A DNA stretch of 30,543 nucleotides from Colwellia sp. Its GTDB lineage: Bacteria; Pseudomonadota; Gammaproteobacteria; Enterobacterales; Alteromonadaceae. The stretch covers positions 7,434 to 37,976 of the forward strand of contig DPHE01000026.1 of assembly GCA_003521815.1 (NCBI GenBank). Direction: 5' to 3'. The first letter of the stretch is position 1; every line of letters begins with the position of its first letter. The notes below the pieces were generated by a model. It ran no database searches and was not told the origin of the DNA. It was given only the letters and a program-made list of their open reading frames with translations. Positions 1 to 8,876 of this stretch are shown piece after piece. A program made the position numbers and the translations under genes.

Positions 1-1451
1 TAGCTAATGGTTTGCCTGCTTTTCACATCGTTGGCCTACCTGAAACGTCGGTAAAAGAATCTAAAGATAGAGTGCGGAGTGCCATCATCAATTGTGGTTA
101 TGAATTCCCAGCTAAACGTATTACTATTAATTTAGCGCCAGCCGATTTACCCAAAGAAGGTGGCCGTTTTGATTTACCTATTGCTGTCGGTATTTTAGCT
201 GCCTCTCAGCAATTACCACAAGTTGATTTGGCTCAGTACGAATTTGCCGGTGAATTAGCACTGTCGGGAGAGTTGAGAGGAATTGTTGGGGAAATTCCTA
301 TGGCGATGGCTTGTTGTGAAAGTAGTCGAACGCTGATATTGCCAGCACAAAATAGTGAACAAGCAAGTTGGGTAAAACAAGCTAAGATTCATGCTATTGA
401 ACATTTAACGCAGCTTTACCCGCATTTTGCGCGGCAAACATTGCTGCCGTTTGTGCTTGAAAAACCTATTGAAAATATTGACACAAAAAATCATGATGAT
501 ATCAGTGATGTTATCGGTCAGCCGCTTGCTAAACGTGCTTTGGAAATTGCTGCTAGCGGTAATCATAATCTACTTCTTATTGGGCCTCCAGGGACAGGGA
601 AAACTATGCTGGCGAGCCGTTTAGCTGGAATATTGCCTCAAATGACTGAAACTGAAGCTTTAGAAGTTGCAGCTATTCAATCAATCAGTAATCAAAGCAC
701 TAATGCAAAATCATGGCTGACACGGCCGTTTCGTGCGCCACACCATACTGCGTCATCAGCAGCCTTAGTGGGTGGTGGCAGTCAGCCTAAACCCGGAGAA
801 ATATCATTAGCACACCATGGTGTGTTATTTTTAGATGAGTTACCTGAGTTTGAACGTAAAGTACTAGATGTTTTACGTGAGCCGATGGAATCAGGCGAGG
901 TTACTATTTCTCGTGCTATGCACAAACAGTGTTTTCCTGCGCGTTTTCAATTAATTGCTGCAATGAATCCAAGCCCTACCGGTTTTTTTAATGATAATCG
1001 TAGCACTCCGGAGCAAGTGCTTCGGTATTTGAATCGTTTATCCGGGCCCTTCCTAGATAGAATTGATATTCAAATTGAAGTCGCCCGTTTGCCACGGGGT
1101 ACTTGGGCGGATGATACCCAATTAAACGAAACCAGTGACGTTGTGCAGCAGCGAGTAGAAGCGTGCAGGCAGCGCCAAATTAGTCGTCAAGGCTCAGCCA
1201 ATGCACACTTAGGGACAAGTGATTTGAAAAATCACTGTTATTTAACTGCGGGTGATAATGAGTTTCTGGAGTTAGCGGTGGAAAAGTTAGGTTTATCTAC
1301 TCGCGCGCATCATAAAATTTTAAAAATTGCGCGTACCTTGGCTGATATGGTAAACAGTGAACATATTTTACATGAACATCTTATCGAAGCACTTTCATAT
1401 CGGGCTATGGATAGATTACTAAGACACTTAACGAGTTCGGTTACGGTCTAG
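1..1451 (+). CDS. comM: ComM/YifB family AAA+ helicase, 5' partial
   Basis: The gene is open at the left edge; the frame reads back to base 3 (Ala-Asn-Gly-Leu-Pro), so roughly 25-30 N-terminal residues are missing and the TTG at 12 is not the real start. The front part (GLPETSVKES, INLAPADLPKEGG) is the ChlI-like domain typical of YifB. The Walker A motif GPPGTGKT is encoded at 582-605 and a Walker B-like VLFLDELPEF follows near 825-850. The C-terminal part is the Mg-chelatase-type lid region ending in YRAMDRLLRHL. In Vibrio and Acinetobacter ComM is a hexameric helicase that promotes branch migration during natural transformation. It converges on ilvY with only two bases between stop codons, and no terminator is visible there. 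Family assignment is secure; a role in competence here is inferred from the family. Confidence 0.95.
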   Translation, partial: ANGLPAFHIVGLPETSVKESKDRVRSAIINCGYEFPAKRITINLAPADLPKEGGRFDLPIAVGILAASQQLPQVDLAQYEFAGELALSGELRGIVGEIPMAMACCESSRTLILPAQNSEQASWVKQAKIHAIEHLTQLYPHFARQTLLPFVLEKPIENIDTKNHDDISDVIGQPLAKRALEIAASGNHNLLLIGPPGTGKTMLASRLAGILPQMTETEALEVAAIQSISNQSTNAKSWLTRPFRAPHHTASSAALVGGGSQPKPGEISLAHHGVLFLDELPEFERKVLDVLREPMESGEVTISRAMHKQCFPARFQLIAAMNPSPTGFFNDNRSTPEQVLRYLNRLSGPFLDRIDIQIEVARLPRGTWADDTQLNETSDVVQQRVEACRQRQISRQGSANAHLGTSDLKNHCYLTAGDNEFLELAVEKLGLSTRAHHKILKIARTLADMVNSEHILHEHLIEALSYRAMDRLLRHLTSSVTV

Positions 1452-1453
1452 TA

Positions 1454-2332
1454 CTAATCAATCGCATTAAAAAAGGCTTTAATAAGTGGTTGGCTCTTGC
1501 TTTGATTTAAACAACAAACGCCTAGATCAAATGGTGTTATCTCGCCAACATTAGCCAAGTATTGTACGCGTTCTTTCACTGGACTATTTTCAACAACTAC
1601 TTGCGGTACTATGCCAACGCCACAGCCTAAGGCAACCATACTTACTAGCGCTTCATGACCTGAAACGGTGGCGTAAATATTAGCTTTACCCTGTTGCTTC
1701 TTACGATACCAAAGATCGAAACGTTTTCGTGCTAGGCCGTGCTCGGGCAATATAAATGGGATTTCTGACCAAGCTAATATTTTTTCACTGAGTTGTTGCT
1801 GAACTATGCACTTCATCGTGGGTGCTATAACGGCTAATGGGATGGTCGCAATATGTTGAAAATAAACACTGCGGGGCAAGTTTTCAGGGTTGGCGGCAAT
1901 GGCAAAATCGACCGATTTACTTTGTACTTGCTCAAGAGCATCTGAAGCATCGCCCGTGGTTAGCATAATTTCAACGAGTGGATATTGCTGACGAAAACGC
2001 TCTAGCAAGGGCGGTAAATGGCTGTAAGCGGCTGTTACTGAGCAATAAATACTGAGCTTCCCGCTCAATACTTGCTGTGTTTCATCTAAAGATTGCCTAA
2101 AAGCTTGCCATTGCTCAGCTTGCTGTTGGGCGTAATGCTGGAACTTTTTACCTGCTTCAGTCAGCATTACAGTGCGATTATCACGTAGCAGAAGTTCAAA
2201 GCTAACTTCTTGCTCAAGACGTTGAATGGCCCTACTTAATGTTGAAGGGCTCATATGAAAAGCTTGCGCTGTTTTGCCAAAATGTAATGTCTGACTTAAA
2301 TGCACAAACATGGCTAATGATTTTTGATTCAT
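1454..2332 (-). CDS. ilvY: LysR-type transcriptional activator of ilvC
   Basis: This 292-residue LysR regulator has an N-terminal winged helix-turn-helix (about residues 1-60, with the typical HMSPSTLSRAIQRLE recognition region) and a C-terminal periplasmic-binding-like effector domain. It lies divergently from ilvC across a 159-base gap, the same arrangement as E. coli ilvY-ilvC. There IlvY binds acetolactate or acetohydroxybutyrate and activates ilvC. The length matches E. coli IlvY (297). Assignment rests on LysR features plus this diagnostic context. The gap holds TTGC/GCAA palindromes suited to a LysR protein. The 3' end nearly touches comM. Confidence 0.92.
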   Translation of the reverse strand: MNQKSLAMFVHLSQTLHFGKTAQAFHMSPSTLSRAIQRLEQEVSFELLLRDNRTVMLTEAGKKFQHYAQQQAEQWQAFRQSLDETQQVLSGKLSIYCSVTAAYSHLPPLLERFRQQYPLVEIMLTTGDASDALEQVQSKSVDFAIAANPENLPRSVYFQHIATIPLAVIAPTMKCIVQQQLSEKILAWSEIPFILPEHGLARKRFDLWYRKKQQGKANIYATVSGHEALVSMVALGCGVGIVPQVVVENSPVKERVQYLANVGEITPFDLGVCCLNQSKSQPLIKAFFNAID

Positions 2333-2372
2333 AAATTATAATCTTTCACTTTGTTGTAAATAGTCATAGTTG

Positions 2373-2438
2373 TTGCGAAAAATGCAATGCGTCGATGCAA
2401 ATATATCACTTTTTGCAATAAGATTGCTAGCGTATGAT
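2373..2438. promoter_or_regulatory. ilvY-ilvC divergent operator/promoter region
   Basis: Two palindromes are visible. TTGC-N7-GCAA at 2373-2387 contains a LysR-type T-N11-A. GCAAT-AAG-ATTGC is at 2415-2427. Their centres are about 41 bases apart, close to four helical turns. A further GCAA lies at 2397-2400. A candidate ilvC -10 TATGAT is at 2433-2438 with a weak TTTTTG -35 at 2410-2415, so the second palindrome falls between -35 and -10. This fits an activator-dependent promoter with IlvY bound at two sites; the binding is inferred. Confidence 0.6.
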
Positions 2439-2491
2439 GATTTATTGGTCAGAAAAGCTGACTAAATTATTTACTGAATTAGAGGATTACC

Positions 2492-3973
2492 ATGAGCAAT
2501 TATTTTAATACGTTAAGTTTACGCGAAAAACTTGGTCAATTAGGCAAATGTCGTTTTATGAAACGTGAAGAGTTCAGCGATGGCTGTAACTTCATTAAAG
2601 ATTGGAACATTGTTATTGTTGGTTGTGGTGCTCAAGGTTTAAACCAAGGTTTAAACATGCGTGATTCAGGTTTAAATATTTCTTATACATTGCGTGATGC
2701 AGCGATTAGCGAAAAACGTCAATCATGGCAGTGGGCTACTGAGAATGGTTTCAAAGTAGGTAGCTACGCAGAATTAATTCCTCAAGCAGACTTAGTGTTA
2801 AACCTTACACCTGATAAGCAACATACTTCAGCGGTTACTGCGGTAATGCCATTAATGAAGCAAGGCGCTACATTAGCCTATTCTCACGGTTTCAACATCG
2901 TCGAAGAAGGCATGCAAATTCGTGAAGATATCACGGTTGTTATGGTTGCTCCTAAGTGTCCGGGTACTGAAGTACGTGAAGAATACAAACGTGGTTTTGG
3001 TGTACCAACACTTATTGCTGTTCATCCTGAAAATGATCCACAAGGTAACGGCTTAGCCATTGCTAAAGCATACGCAAGTGCAACAGGTGGTGACAGAGCT
3101 GGTGTTCTTGAATCATCTTTCATTGCTGAAGTTAAATCTGACTTAATGGGTGAGCAAACAATTCTTTGTGGTATGTTACAAACTGCAGCTGTGTTAGGCC
3201 ATAAGCAATTAGTTGCTCAAGGTATGGACGCAGCTTACGCTCGTAAATTATTACAGTACGGTTTAGAAACTACGACAGAAGGTCTTAAGCACGGCGGTAT
3301 CACTAACATGATGGACCGTTTATCAAACCCAGCTAAAATTTTAGCATTTGATATGTCTGTAGAATTAAAAGAAATTTTACGTCCTTTATTCCAAAAGCAC
3401 ATGGACGATATTATTGAAGGTCGTTTCTCTTCAACTATGATGGAAGATTGGGCCAACGACGACGTTAACTTATTAACATGGCGTGCAGAAACAGCGGAAA
3501 CTTCTTTTGAGAAAGCTGCTGATTGTGAAACTGAAATCACTGAGCAAGAGTACTACGACAAAGGTATTTTTGTTGTTGCTATGATTAAAGCGGGTGTTGA
3601 ACTTGCTTTTGATGCAATGGTTGATTCAGGTATCATCAATGCATCGGCATACTATGAGTCACTTCATGAAACGCCATTAATTGCTAACTGTATCGCGCGT
3701 AACAAGTTATACGAAATGAATGTTGTTATTTCTGATACTGCTGAGTACGGTAACTACTTATTTACTCATGCTGCAGTACCATTGCTTGAAGAATACGCGT
3801 CTAACTTAACATTAGAGCAATTAGGTGAAGGCTTAAAAGAATCTTCAAACAATGTTGATAACGCACGTTTAATCGAAGTTAACGAAGAAATTCGTAACCA
3901 TGGTGTTGAAATCATTGGTAAAGAACTTCGTGGTTATATGACTGATATGAAGAAAATTGCTAGCGCAAAATAA
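2492..3973 (+). CDS. ilvC: Ketol-acid reductoisomerase, class II (NADP+)
   Basis: IlvC catalyses alkyl migration and NADPH-dependent reduction of acetolactate or acetohydroxybutyrate in valine, leucine and isoleucine synthesis. At 493 residues it is the long class II form (E. coli 491), with two KARI C-terminal knotted domains rather than one. The Rossmann motif GCGAQG is at residues 44-49, and a conserved PKCPGTEVREEY stretch follows. The start is supported by AGAGGA at 2481-2486, five bases before the ATG. The gene is single and is followed by an intrinsic terminator at 4026-4062, so it is a monocistronic unit under divergent IlvY control. Confidence 0.98.
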   Translation: MSNYFNTLSLREKLGQLGKCRFMKREEFSDGCNFIKDWNIVIVGCGAQGLNQGLNMRDSGLNISYTLRDAAISEKRQSWQWATENGFKVGSYAELIPQADLVLNLTPDKQHTSAVTAVMPLMKQGATLAYSHGFNIVEEGMQIREDITVVMVAPKCPGTEVREEYKRGFGVPTLIAVHPENDPQGNGLAIAKAYASATGGDRAGVLESSFIAEVKSDLMGEQTILCGMLQTAAVLGHKQLVAQGMDAAYARKLLQYGLETTTEGLKHGGITNMMDRLSNPAKILAFDMSVELKEILRPLFQKHMDDIIEGRFSSTMMEDWANDDVNLLTWRAETAETSFEKAADCETEITEQEYYDKGIFVVAMIKAGVELAFDAMVDSGIINASAYYESLHETPLIANCIARNKLYEMNVVISDTAEYGNYLFTHAAVPLLEEYASNLTLEQLGEGLKESSNNVDNARLIEVNEEIRNHGVEIIGKELRGYMTDMKKIASAK

Positions 3974-4025
3974 TTGACTTATCTGAGTTGTTTTTAACTA
4001 AAGGACTCTAAGCTATTACGCTAGC

Positions 4026-4062
4026 AAAGACGGCATTTGAGTTTAATTCGGTGCCGTTTTTT
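4026..4062 (+). terminator. Intrinsic terminator of ilvC
   Basis: ACGGCA (4030-4035) pairs with TGCCGT (4052-4057). The stem is extended by AAAG against the following T run with a G-U pair. A tract of six T ends at 4062. The loop is 16 bases. Confidence 0.75.
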
Positions 4063-4130
4063 ATTGTCAGAATACTTTTAGAGTCATTTATAAAAATATT
4101 TACAACAAAAAATTTAATAAGGAAGACACC

Positions 4131-4445
4131 ATGTCTGATTTTAAAGCAGTAAGCATTAACAGAGCTGCAAACGTTTATTTTGATGGTAAAGTAACCAGCC
4201 GCACTATTACTTTTGCTGATAAAAGCTTCAAAACATTGGGTATTATGCAAGCGGGCGATTACCGTTTTGATACAAAGGAAGCTGAATTAATGGAAATTAC
4301 TGTAGGTGATTGTGAAATTTTACTTGAAGGCGCAACTCAATGGCAAAAAATCGTTGGCGGCCAATCGTTCAACGTTGATGCGAACAGCTATTTTGATATT
4401 AAAGCAAAAACAGTCATTGATTATTGTTGCACCTATATAAGTTAG
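4131..4445 (+). CDS. ppnP: Pyrimidine/purine nucleoside phosphorylase PpnP
   Basis: This 104-residue single-domain cupin-like protein belongs to the YaiE/PpnP (former DUF1255) family. E. coli PpnP phosphorolyses many nucleosides to base plus ribose 1-phosphate, with broad specificity. Family landmarks are the front YFDGKVTSRTITF, the central GDYRFDT..ELMEITVGDCEILL and the end FDIKAKTVIDYCCTYI, which correspond to the E. coli GEYTFST..EEMTVISG..VLL and YLCRYL segments. A GGAAG Shine-Dalgarno lies about seven bases upstream of the ATG. The gene stands alone between the ilvC terminator and its own strong terminator. It would act in the cytoplasm in nucleoside salvage. Confidence 0.92.
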   Translation: MSDFKAVSINRAANVYFDGKVTSRTITFADKSFKTLGIMQAGDYRFDTKEAELMEITVGDCEILLEGATQWQKIVGGQSFNVDANSYFDIKAKTVIDYCCTYIS

Positions 4446-4508
4446 TTGCTTTATGTGCCTTTTATTAAGGCGAGTATAATTATAAATCAAGCACAAAAAT
4501 CTTATTCA

Positions 4509-4543
4509 AACCCAATACTAAGTAATTAGCATTGGGTTTTTTT
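4509..4543 (+). terminator. Intrinsic terminator of ppnP
   Basis: AACCCAAT (4509-4516) pairs with ATTGGGTT (4531-4538). An inner CTAA/TTAG pairing shortens the loop, and a run of Ts reaches 4543. Confidence 0.85.
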
Positions 4544-4641
4544 GATACAGAATATAGGTTGCTTTCAATCAATACCAATTGAAATAATGAATGATCTGTT
4601 TATAATTTAAATTCGTATTAAATGGTCCGCAACTTATTTTA

Positions 4642-4989
4642 ATGAAAACTACTACCATTAAAGGAATGTTTTTTGAAAACCCAGAACACTTATGGTACTT
4701 AATTGCAGGTATTAGTTTTGTTGTTGAATTGAGCATTATGGGGTTGAGTGGACCATTATTATTTTTTGCTATCGCTAGTTTGAGCACAGGTATCTTAGTG
4801 AGTATTGGTATTATTGAGGGTTGGCAAAGTGAAGTATTGGCTGTTGGTATATTAACTGCGATAGTCGCAGCAATTTTATGGAAGCCATTGAAGTCACTGC
4901 AAAATTCAAAGGGAAAAACCGATAATTCAAGTGATATGGTTGGCTTGAAAGTATTGGTAAGTGAAAATCTTAGTCTTTTAATTTATTGA
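4642..4989 (+). CDS. NfeD-family membrane protein, C-terminally truncated
   Basis: This 115-residue protein resembles the short NfeD/YbbK proteins. It has an N-terminal ENPEHLWYLIAG segment, hydrophobic helices at about residues 17-37, 38-58 and 65-80, then a linker and the beginning of the soluble OB-fold domain (DMVGLKVLVSENLS). Full-length relatives (E. coli YbbK/QmcB, 152 residues) continue for about 35-40 more residues. Here the frame stops at 4989, seven bases into the convergent yegD gene. No other plus-strand frame can carry the missing part, because the following DNA encodes YegD on the opposite strand. The start is uncertain: ATG 4642 lacks a clear Shine-Dalgarno, and ATG 4666 sits directly against AAGGA. 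No QmcA/stomatin partner is visible next to it. It may be a decaying gene or a naturally minimal one. Confidence 0.65.
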   Translation: MKTTTIKGMFFENPEHLWYLIAGISFVVELSIMGLSGPLLFFAIASLSTGILVSIGIIEGWQSEVLAVGILTAIVAAILWKPLKSLQNSKGKTDNSSDMVGLKVLVSENLSLLIY

Positions 4990-6341
4990 TATATTTTTTC
5001 TGCCCAACGCGCTAGGCCGGCAGTGACACTACCAAAATGATCCCCAACTACAACGGGAATACCAGGTATTTGTTGTTGTAAAAACTCGCTTAATACCGGT
5101 GATTTCGCTGTGCCGCCTGTAACAAAAATCACTTCGGGTTGGCACTGGGCTTGAGCAACGGCTGATTGCATTAACTCGCCTATGCTTGCCAATGTACGTT
5201 TATTTGCGGAGCGTAATGTTTCTCTATCTACTTCAATACTCAATTGTTCACTGACATCATGTAAATTAATCGTTTGCTGATTATGATCCGATAAAGCAAT
5301 CTTAGCTTGCTCAGCAGCATTAACTAATTGATAACTTAATTTATGATCATGCACGGTCACTAAACGCTCAACAATGTTAGTGTCTTGAGCATCGCGTGCC
5401 AGTTGTATTAACTCGCGCCTATTTTTTAAGCTGTAGAACTCAGTTTGTTCATTGATATTATTAATGGCTAATGCTTGAAAAAAGCTACTAGTTGGTAGTT
5501 GTTTACCTGTTTTTAATACACCATTCATGCCTAAACTTGGCATTATGCCTTGTAATGCTAATTGGATATCAAAGTCATTTCCTGCGATGCGAACACCACT
5601 ATGCGCCAGCAGATGTTTAAGTCGGCACTCATTGTCTTTGAGTTTTGGCCCCATTAATAACATTGAACAATCACTAGTTCCGCCACCGATATCAACCACT
5701 AACACTTTCGTTTCTTTGGTCAAACTGGCTTCAAATTCAAAACCGGCGGCAACGGGTTCAAACTGAAACTCAACGTCTTTAAAGCCGACACGTTTGGCTG
5801 CATTGGTTAATACTTCAATCGCTTGACGATTACTTTCTTCGCCATGTAACCCTTGAAAATTGATTGGTCGTCCAATGACGGTTTGTTCAACTGTATGTCC
5901 TAACTTGGTCTCAGTTAACCTTTTAACATTACTCATCATGGCGGCAACCATGTCTTCGAAGAGTTGAATTTGCATCGGCGCTAACCCACTGGCACCTAGA
6001 AACGATTTTGGCGACTTGATGTAGTAACCTTCTTCAGGGTCTTCCAGATACTTATCAAGAGCGGCTTGACCAAATACTAATTCGCTATCAATGCCATCAA
6101 AAGCCAATTCACGCAATGCTCTTTGGCTTTTCTGTAACTGTGGCGCACGTACGCTTTTGAATGCTCTTTGTTGTTCGCTAGAAAGTTGTTGACATAACCA
6201 GTGACAGATAACATCACGATCAGGTGCATATAAATTAGATGCAATGGTTTTACTATCATTAACTAGTTGTAGTATTTCGGGTTGACCATTGTACATTTGG
6301 GCTACACTACAGTTTGATGTGCCGTAATCAAAACCTATCAT
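4983..6341 (-). CDS. yegD: Hsp70-like chaperone family protein YegD
   Basis: This 452-residue actin/Hsp70 ATPase-fold protein matches E. coli YegD in length (450) and start (IGFDYGTSNCSVA). It carries the phosphate-1 loop DYGTSNCS, a phosphate-2 loop VVDIGGGTSDCSM and a C-terminal adenosine motif FVTGGTAKSPVL. Unlike DnaK it has no substrate-binding domain, as is usual for YegD. The function is poorly known even in E. coli; chaperone activity is inferred from the fold. It lies downstream of proA in the same direction but behind a perfect terminator, so it probably has its own promoter. Its 3' end overlaps the truncated NfeD-like gene by seven bases. Confidence 0.9.
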   Translation of the reverse strand: MIGFDYGTSNCSVAQMYNGQPEILQLVNDSKTIASNLYAPDRDVICHWLCQQLSSEQQRAFKSVRAPQLQKSQRALRELAFDGIDSELVFGQAALDKYLEDPEEGYYIKSPKSFLGASGLAPMQIQLFEDMVAAMMSNVKRLTETKLGHTVEQTVIGRPINFQGLHGEESNRQAIEVLTNAAKRVGFKDVEFQFEPVAAGFEFEASLTKETKVLVVDIGGGTSDCSMLLMGPKLKDNECRLKHLLAHSGVRIAGNDFDIQLALQGIMPSLGMNGVLKTGKQLPTSSFFQALAINNINEQTEFYSLKNRRELIQLARDAQDTNIVERLVTVHDHKLSYQLVNAAEQAKIALSDHNQQTINLHDVSEQLSIEVDRETLRSANKRTLASIGELMQSAVAQAQCQPEVIFVTGGTAKSPVLSEFLQQQIPGIPVVVGDHFGSVTAGLARWAEKIYQ

Positions 6342-6385
6342 TGACTCTTTTATTACTCGTACTTTGAAAATGGTCGCGTAGCATA

Positions 6386-6431
6386 AAATAAAAAACTCAT
6401 CAAAGCGATAACTAAGATGAGTTTTTTATTT
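6386..6431 (-). terminator. Intrinsic terminator of proBA
   Basis: A perfect 16-base inverted repeat (6386-6401 and 6416-6431) has a core ACTCATC/GATGAGT flanked by A and T runs, with a 14-base loop. It is symmetric, so it could work on either strand. Position indicates proA on the minus strand. Confidence 0.85.
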
Positions 6432-6471
6432 AGTAAATAGCAACTAAAGGTAAATCGAGTACAGGTAGTTA

Positions 6472-7737
6472 CTAGTCTCTAATTTGGCCGTCACCATAAA
6501 CGACAAATTTTTCTGTTGTCAGTGCTTCTAATCCCATTGGCCCATAAGCATGTAATTTACTGGTTGAGATACCTATTTCAGAGCCTAGCCCTAATTGATT
6601 ACCATCAGAAAAACGCGAAGAGGCGTTGACCATGACAACGGATGAATTTATTTGACGAATAAATATTTGGCTTCGTGAGATGTCTTGGGTGACGATAACC
6701 TCAGTGTGATCTGACGTGTATTCATTAATGTGACTTACGGCATCATCAAAACTATTAACTACTTTCACCGCAATTTCTTGTGCTAGATATTCGGCATGAT
6801 AATCGTCTGTTGTCGCTAATTGGCCACCGTCAAAATATTTAATACTGTTTTCACACGCATGTACTTTCACTTGTGCTGCCTCAGCAAGTGCCTTGGCCGC
6901 TAAGGGTAAAAATTCTGCGCTGATATCTTGATGCACTAATAGCGTTTCAAAGGCATTACAAGCGCTTGGTTTTTGGGTTTTACCATTAACTAAAATATTA
7001 ACAGCTTTTGTTAAATCGGCTGATTTATCAATAAATAAGTGACAAACACCTTTAAAGTGTTGAATAACTGGGATTTGGCTATGTTCAGTAACATAACGAA
7101 TTAACCCTTCGCCGCCCCGAGGAATAACTAAATCAATGGTGTCTTTTTGTTTTAATAATTGTTCGATAACCCCGCGGCTTGTATCAGGGATAACACTAAC
7201 CATGTTTTTATCAAAACCTTGTTGCTCAATAACTTGATGTAAACAATTTGCTAATGCTAAGTTGGAATGGATTGCCTCAGAGCCACCCCGTAAAATAACC
7301 GCATTACCGGATTTAATACATAGTGCTGCTGATTCGGCCGTTACGTTTGGACGGGCTTCGTAAATCATGGCAATAACGCCTAAAGGGATGCGCATTTTTC
7401 CAACTTGCATGCCGTTTGGGCGTAATGACAAGTTAGCAATATCGCCAACAGGATCGGCGAGTGTTATTATTTCTCGAATGGCTGAACTGATATCTTGTAC
7501 GCGTTGTGAGGTAAGCAATAACCTATCAAGCATTGCATCAGTTAACCCTTTGGCTCGACCAGCATCAATGTCTTTATTATTTTCACTGATGATTAATGCA
7601 CTATTGTCTTCAATAGAATCAGCAATAGCATTGAGCAAGGTGTTTTTTTCTAAAGTCGTTAATTGCGCAGCAACTCGGCTTGCTTTTTTTGCTTGGGCAG
7701 CCATTGCTGCCATATTAAATACGGACATTTTATTCAC
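6472..7737 (-). CDS. proA: Gamma-glutamyl phosphate reductase
   Basis: ProA reduces glutamyl-5-phosphate with NADPH to glutamate-5-semialdehyde, the second step of proline synthesis. The 421 residues match the family (E. coli 417). It has the aldehyde-dehydrogenase fold with the catalytic Cys at residue 260 in QKPSACNAFETLL, plus landmarks IYEARPNVT, LRGGSEA and VIPRGGEGLI. A second Met four residues in gives an alternative start. It follows proB by 41 bases in the usual proBA order, so the two are most likely cotranscribed, which suits the unstable glutamyl phosphate handed between the enzymes. Transcription ends at the terminator centred near 6408. Confidence 0.98.
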   Translation of the reverse strand: MNKMSVFNMAAMAAQAKKASRVAAQLTTLEKNTLLNAIADSIEDNSALIISENNKDIDAGRAKGLTDAMLDRLLLTSQRVQDISSAIREIITLADPVGDIANLSLRPNGMQVGKMRIPLGVIAMIYEARPNVTAESAALCIKSGNAVILRGGSEAIHSNLALANCLHQVIEQQGFDKNMVSVIPDTSRGVIEQLLKQKDTIDLVIPRGGEGLIRYVTEHSQIPVIQHFKGVCHLFIDKSADLTKAVNILVNGKTQKPSACNAFETLLVHQDISAEFLPLAAKALAEAAQVKVHACENSIKYFDGGQLATTDDYHAEYLAQEIAVKVVNSFDDAVSHINEYTSDHTEVIVTQDISRSQIFIRQINSSVVMVNASSRFSDGNQLGLGSEIGISTSKLHAYGPMGLEALTTEKFVVYGDGQIRD

Positions 7738-7778
7738 TCTTATTTGTTGTTTTTTGTCATGATATAGGTAAGGGCGCT

Positions 7779-8876
7779 TTATAAGATAACCATATCATCA
7801 CGATGCACTACGACATCGCCTTCATCATGGCCCAAAACACTAGCAATTTCATCACTATGCTTACCCATGATCCGTTTTAAATCATTGTGGTTATATAAAC
7901 TGATACCTTTAGCTATTAGTTTTTTGCTTTTAACGTCGATTAAATCAACAGAATCGCCAGCGTCAAATTTATTATTAACCGATGTTATACCTGAAGGTAA
8001 TAGTGATGCGCCTTTATTTACTAAGGCATTAACAGCGCCGGTATCTAAATAAATTTTACCGTGGCTTCTTAGGCTATGTTTAAGCCAGTGTTTTTTCGCC
8101 GTAATGATATTTTCATCAGCAGTAAAGCGAGTACCGGGGTTTTTTCCTTGTAATAAAGAGGCAAAAACTTCACTACGGGTACCATTGATAATATAAGTAC
8201 TAATACCATTTTCAACGGCTTTTTCAGCCGCTTGAATTTTGGTTTTCATGCCACCGGTGGCAAGATGATTTCTACTCACGCCGGCCATAGCATAAATATC
8301 GTCAGTAATTTCTTCAATTTCAGGGATTAGAACCGCGTCGTCATGTACGTTAGGATCTTTAGTAAAAACACCATCAATATCACTTAGAATAAATAAACTA
8401 TCGGCCTCGCACACTTGTGCTACTAATGCAGCGAGATTGTCGTTATCACCTACAGTTGAACCTTTACTAGCGACGGTGTCATTTTCATTTACTATGGGTA
8501 AAATGCCATTGTCTAACTGAATTCTTATAGTATGTTTAATACTAATAAAACGCCGCCTATCGGCTAAATCTTCTTGGGTGATTAAAATTTGACTACAAGG
8601 GATATCAAAAAATCGTTGCCAGTTAGCCATCATTTGCATTTGTCCAACAGAAGACATGGCTTTTTTAGCTGAAAGTGATAAATTGGGTGAACCATGTTGT
8701 ATCAAACTACGACCAGCGGCAACACCACCGGAAGAAACTAAAATTACTTCTTTACCTTGCTGTTGGCACTTAGTAATAAACTGGGCGATGGCTAAGGTAT
8801 ATTTTCCGCTACAACCTTCTTGGGTTGGTGCAACTAAGGCGCTACCCACTTTGATTACAGCTCGATTAAAATTCAT
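7779..8876 (-). CDS. proB: Glutamate 5-kinase with PUA domain
   Basis: ProB phosphorylates glutamate to glutamyl-5-phosphate and is normally feedback inhibited by proline. The 365 residues include an amino-acid kinase domain (about 1-255; FNRAVIKVGSALV, VSSGGVAAGR, VNENDTVA, GDNDNLAALVA, GTGGM-like ATGGMKTK). A C-terminal PUA domain follows (about 275-355; GKIYLDTGAVNAL, LLPSGITSV), as in E. coli ProB (367). It is the first gene of proBA. The 282 bases upstream are shared divergently with the acyltransferase gene and must hold both promoters; no operator was recognised there. Confidence 0.98.
   Translation of the reverse strand: MNFNRAVIKVGSALVAPTQEGCSGKYTLAIAQFITKCQQQGKEVILVSSGGVAAGRSLIQHGSPNLSLSAKKAMSSVGQMQMMANWQRFFDIPCSQILITQEDLADRRRFISIKHTIRIQLDNGILPIVNENDTVASKGSTVGDNDNLAALVAQVCEADSLFILSDIDGVFTKDPNVHDDAVLIPEIEEITDDIYAMAGVSRNHLATGGMKTKIQAAEKAVENGISTYIINGTRSEVFASLLQGKNPGTRFTADENIITAKKHWLKHSLRSHGKIYLDTGAVNALVNKGASLLPSGITSVNNKFDAGDSVDLIDVKSKKLIAKGISLYNHNDLKRIMGKHSDEIASVLGHDEGDVVVHRDDMVIL

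Noticed and set aside
4008..4250. 80-residue minus-strand frame over the ilvC terminator and the start of ppnP
   Set aside because: It crosses a clear terminator and runs antisense to ppnP; no family resemblance.
7367..7762. 131-residue plus-strand frame opposite proA
   Set aside because: It lies almost wholly antisense to the catalytic part of proA; a codon-pattern shadow.
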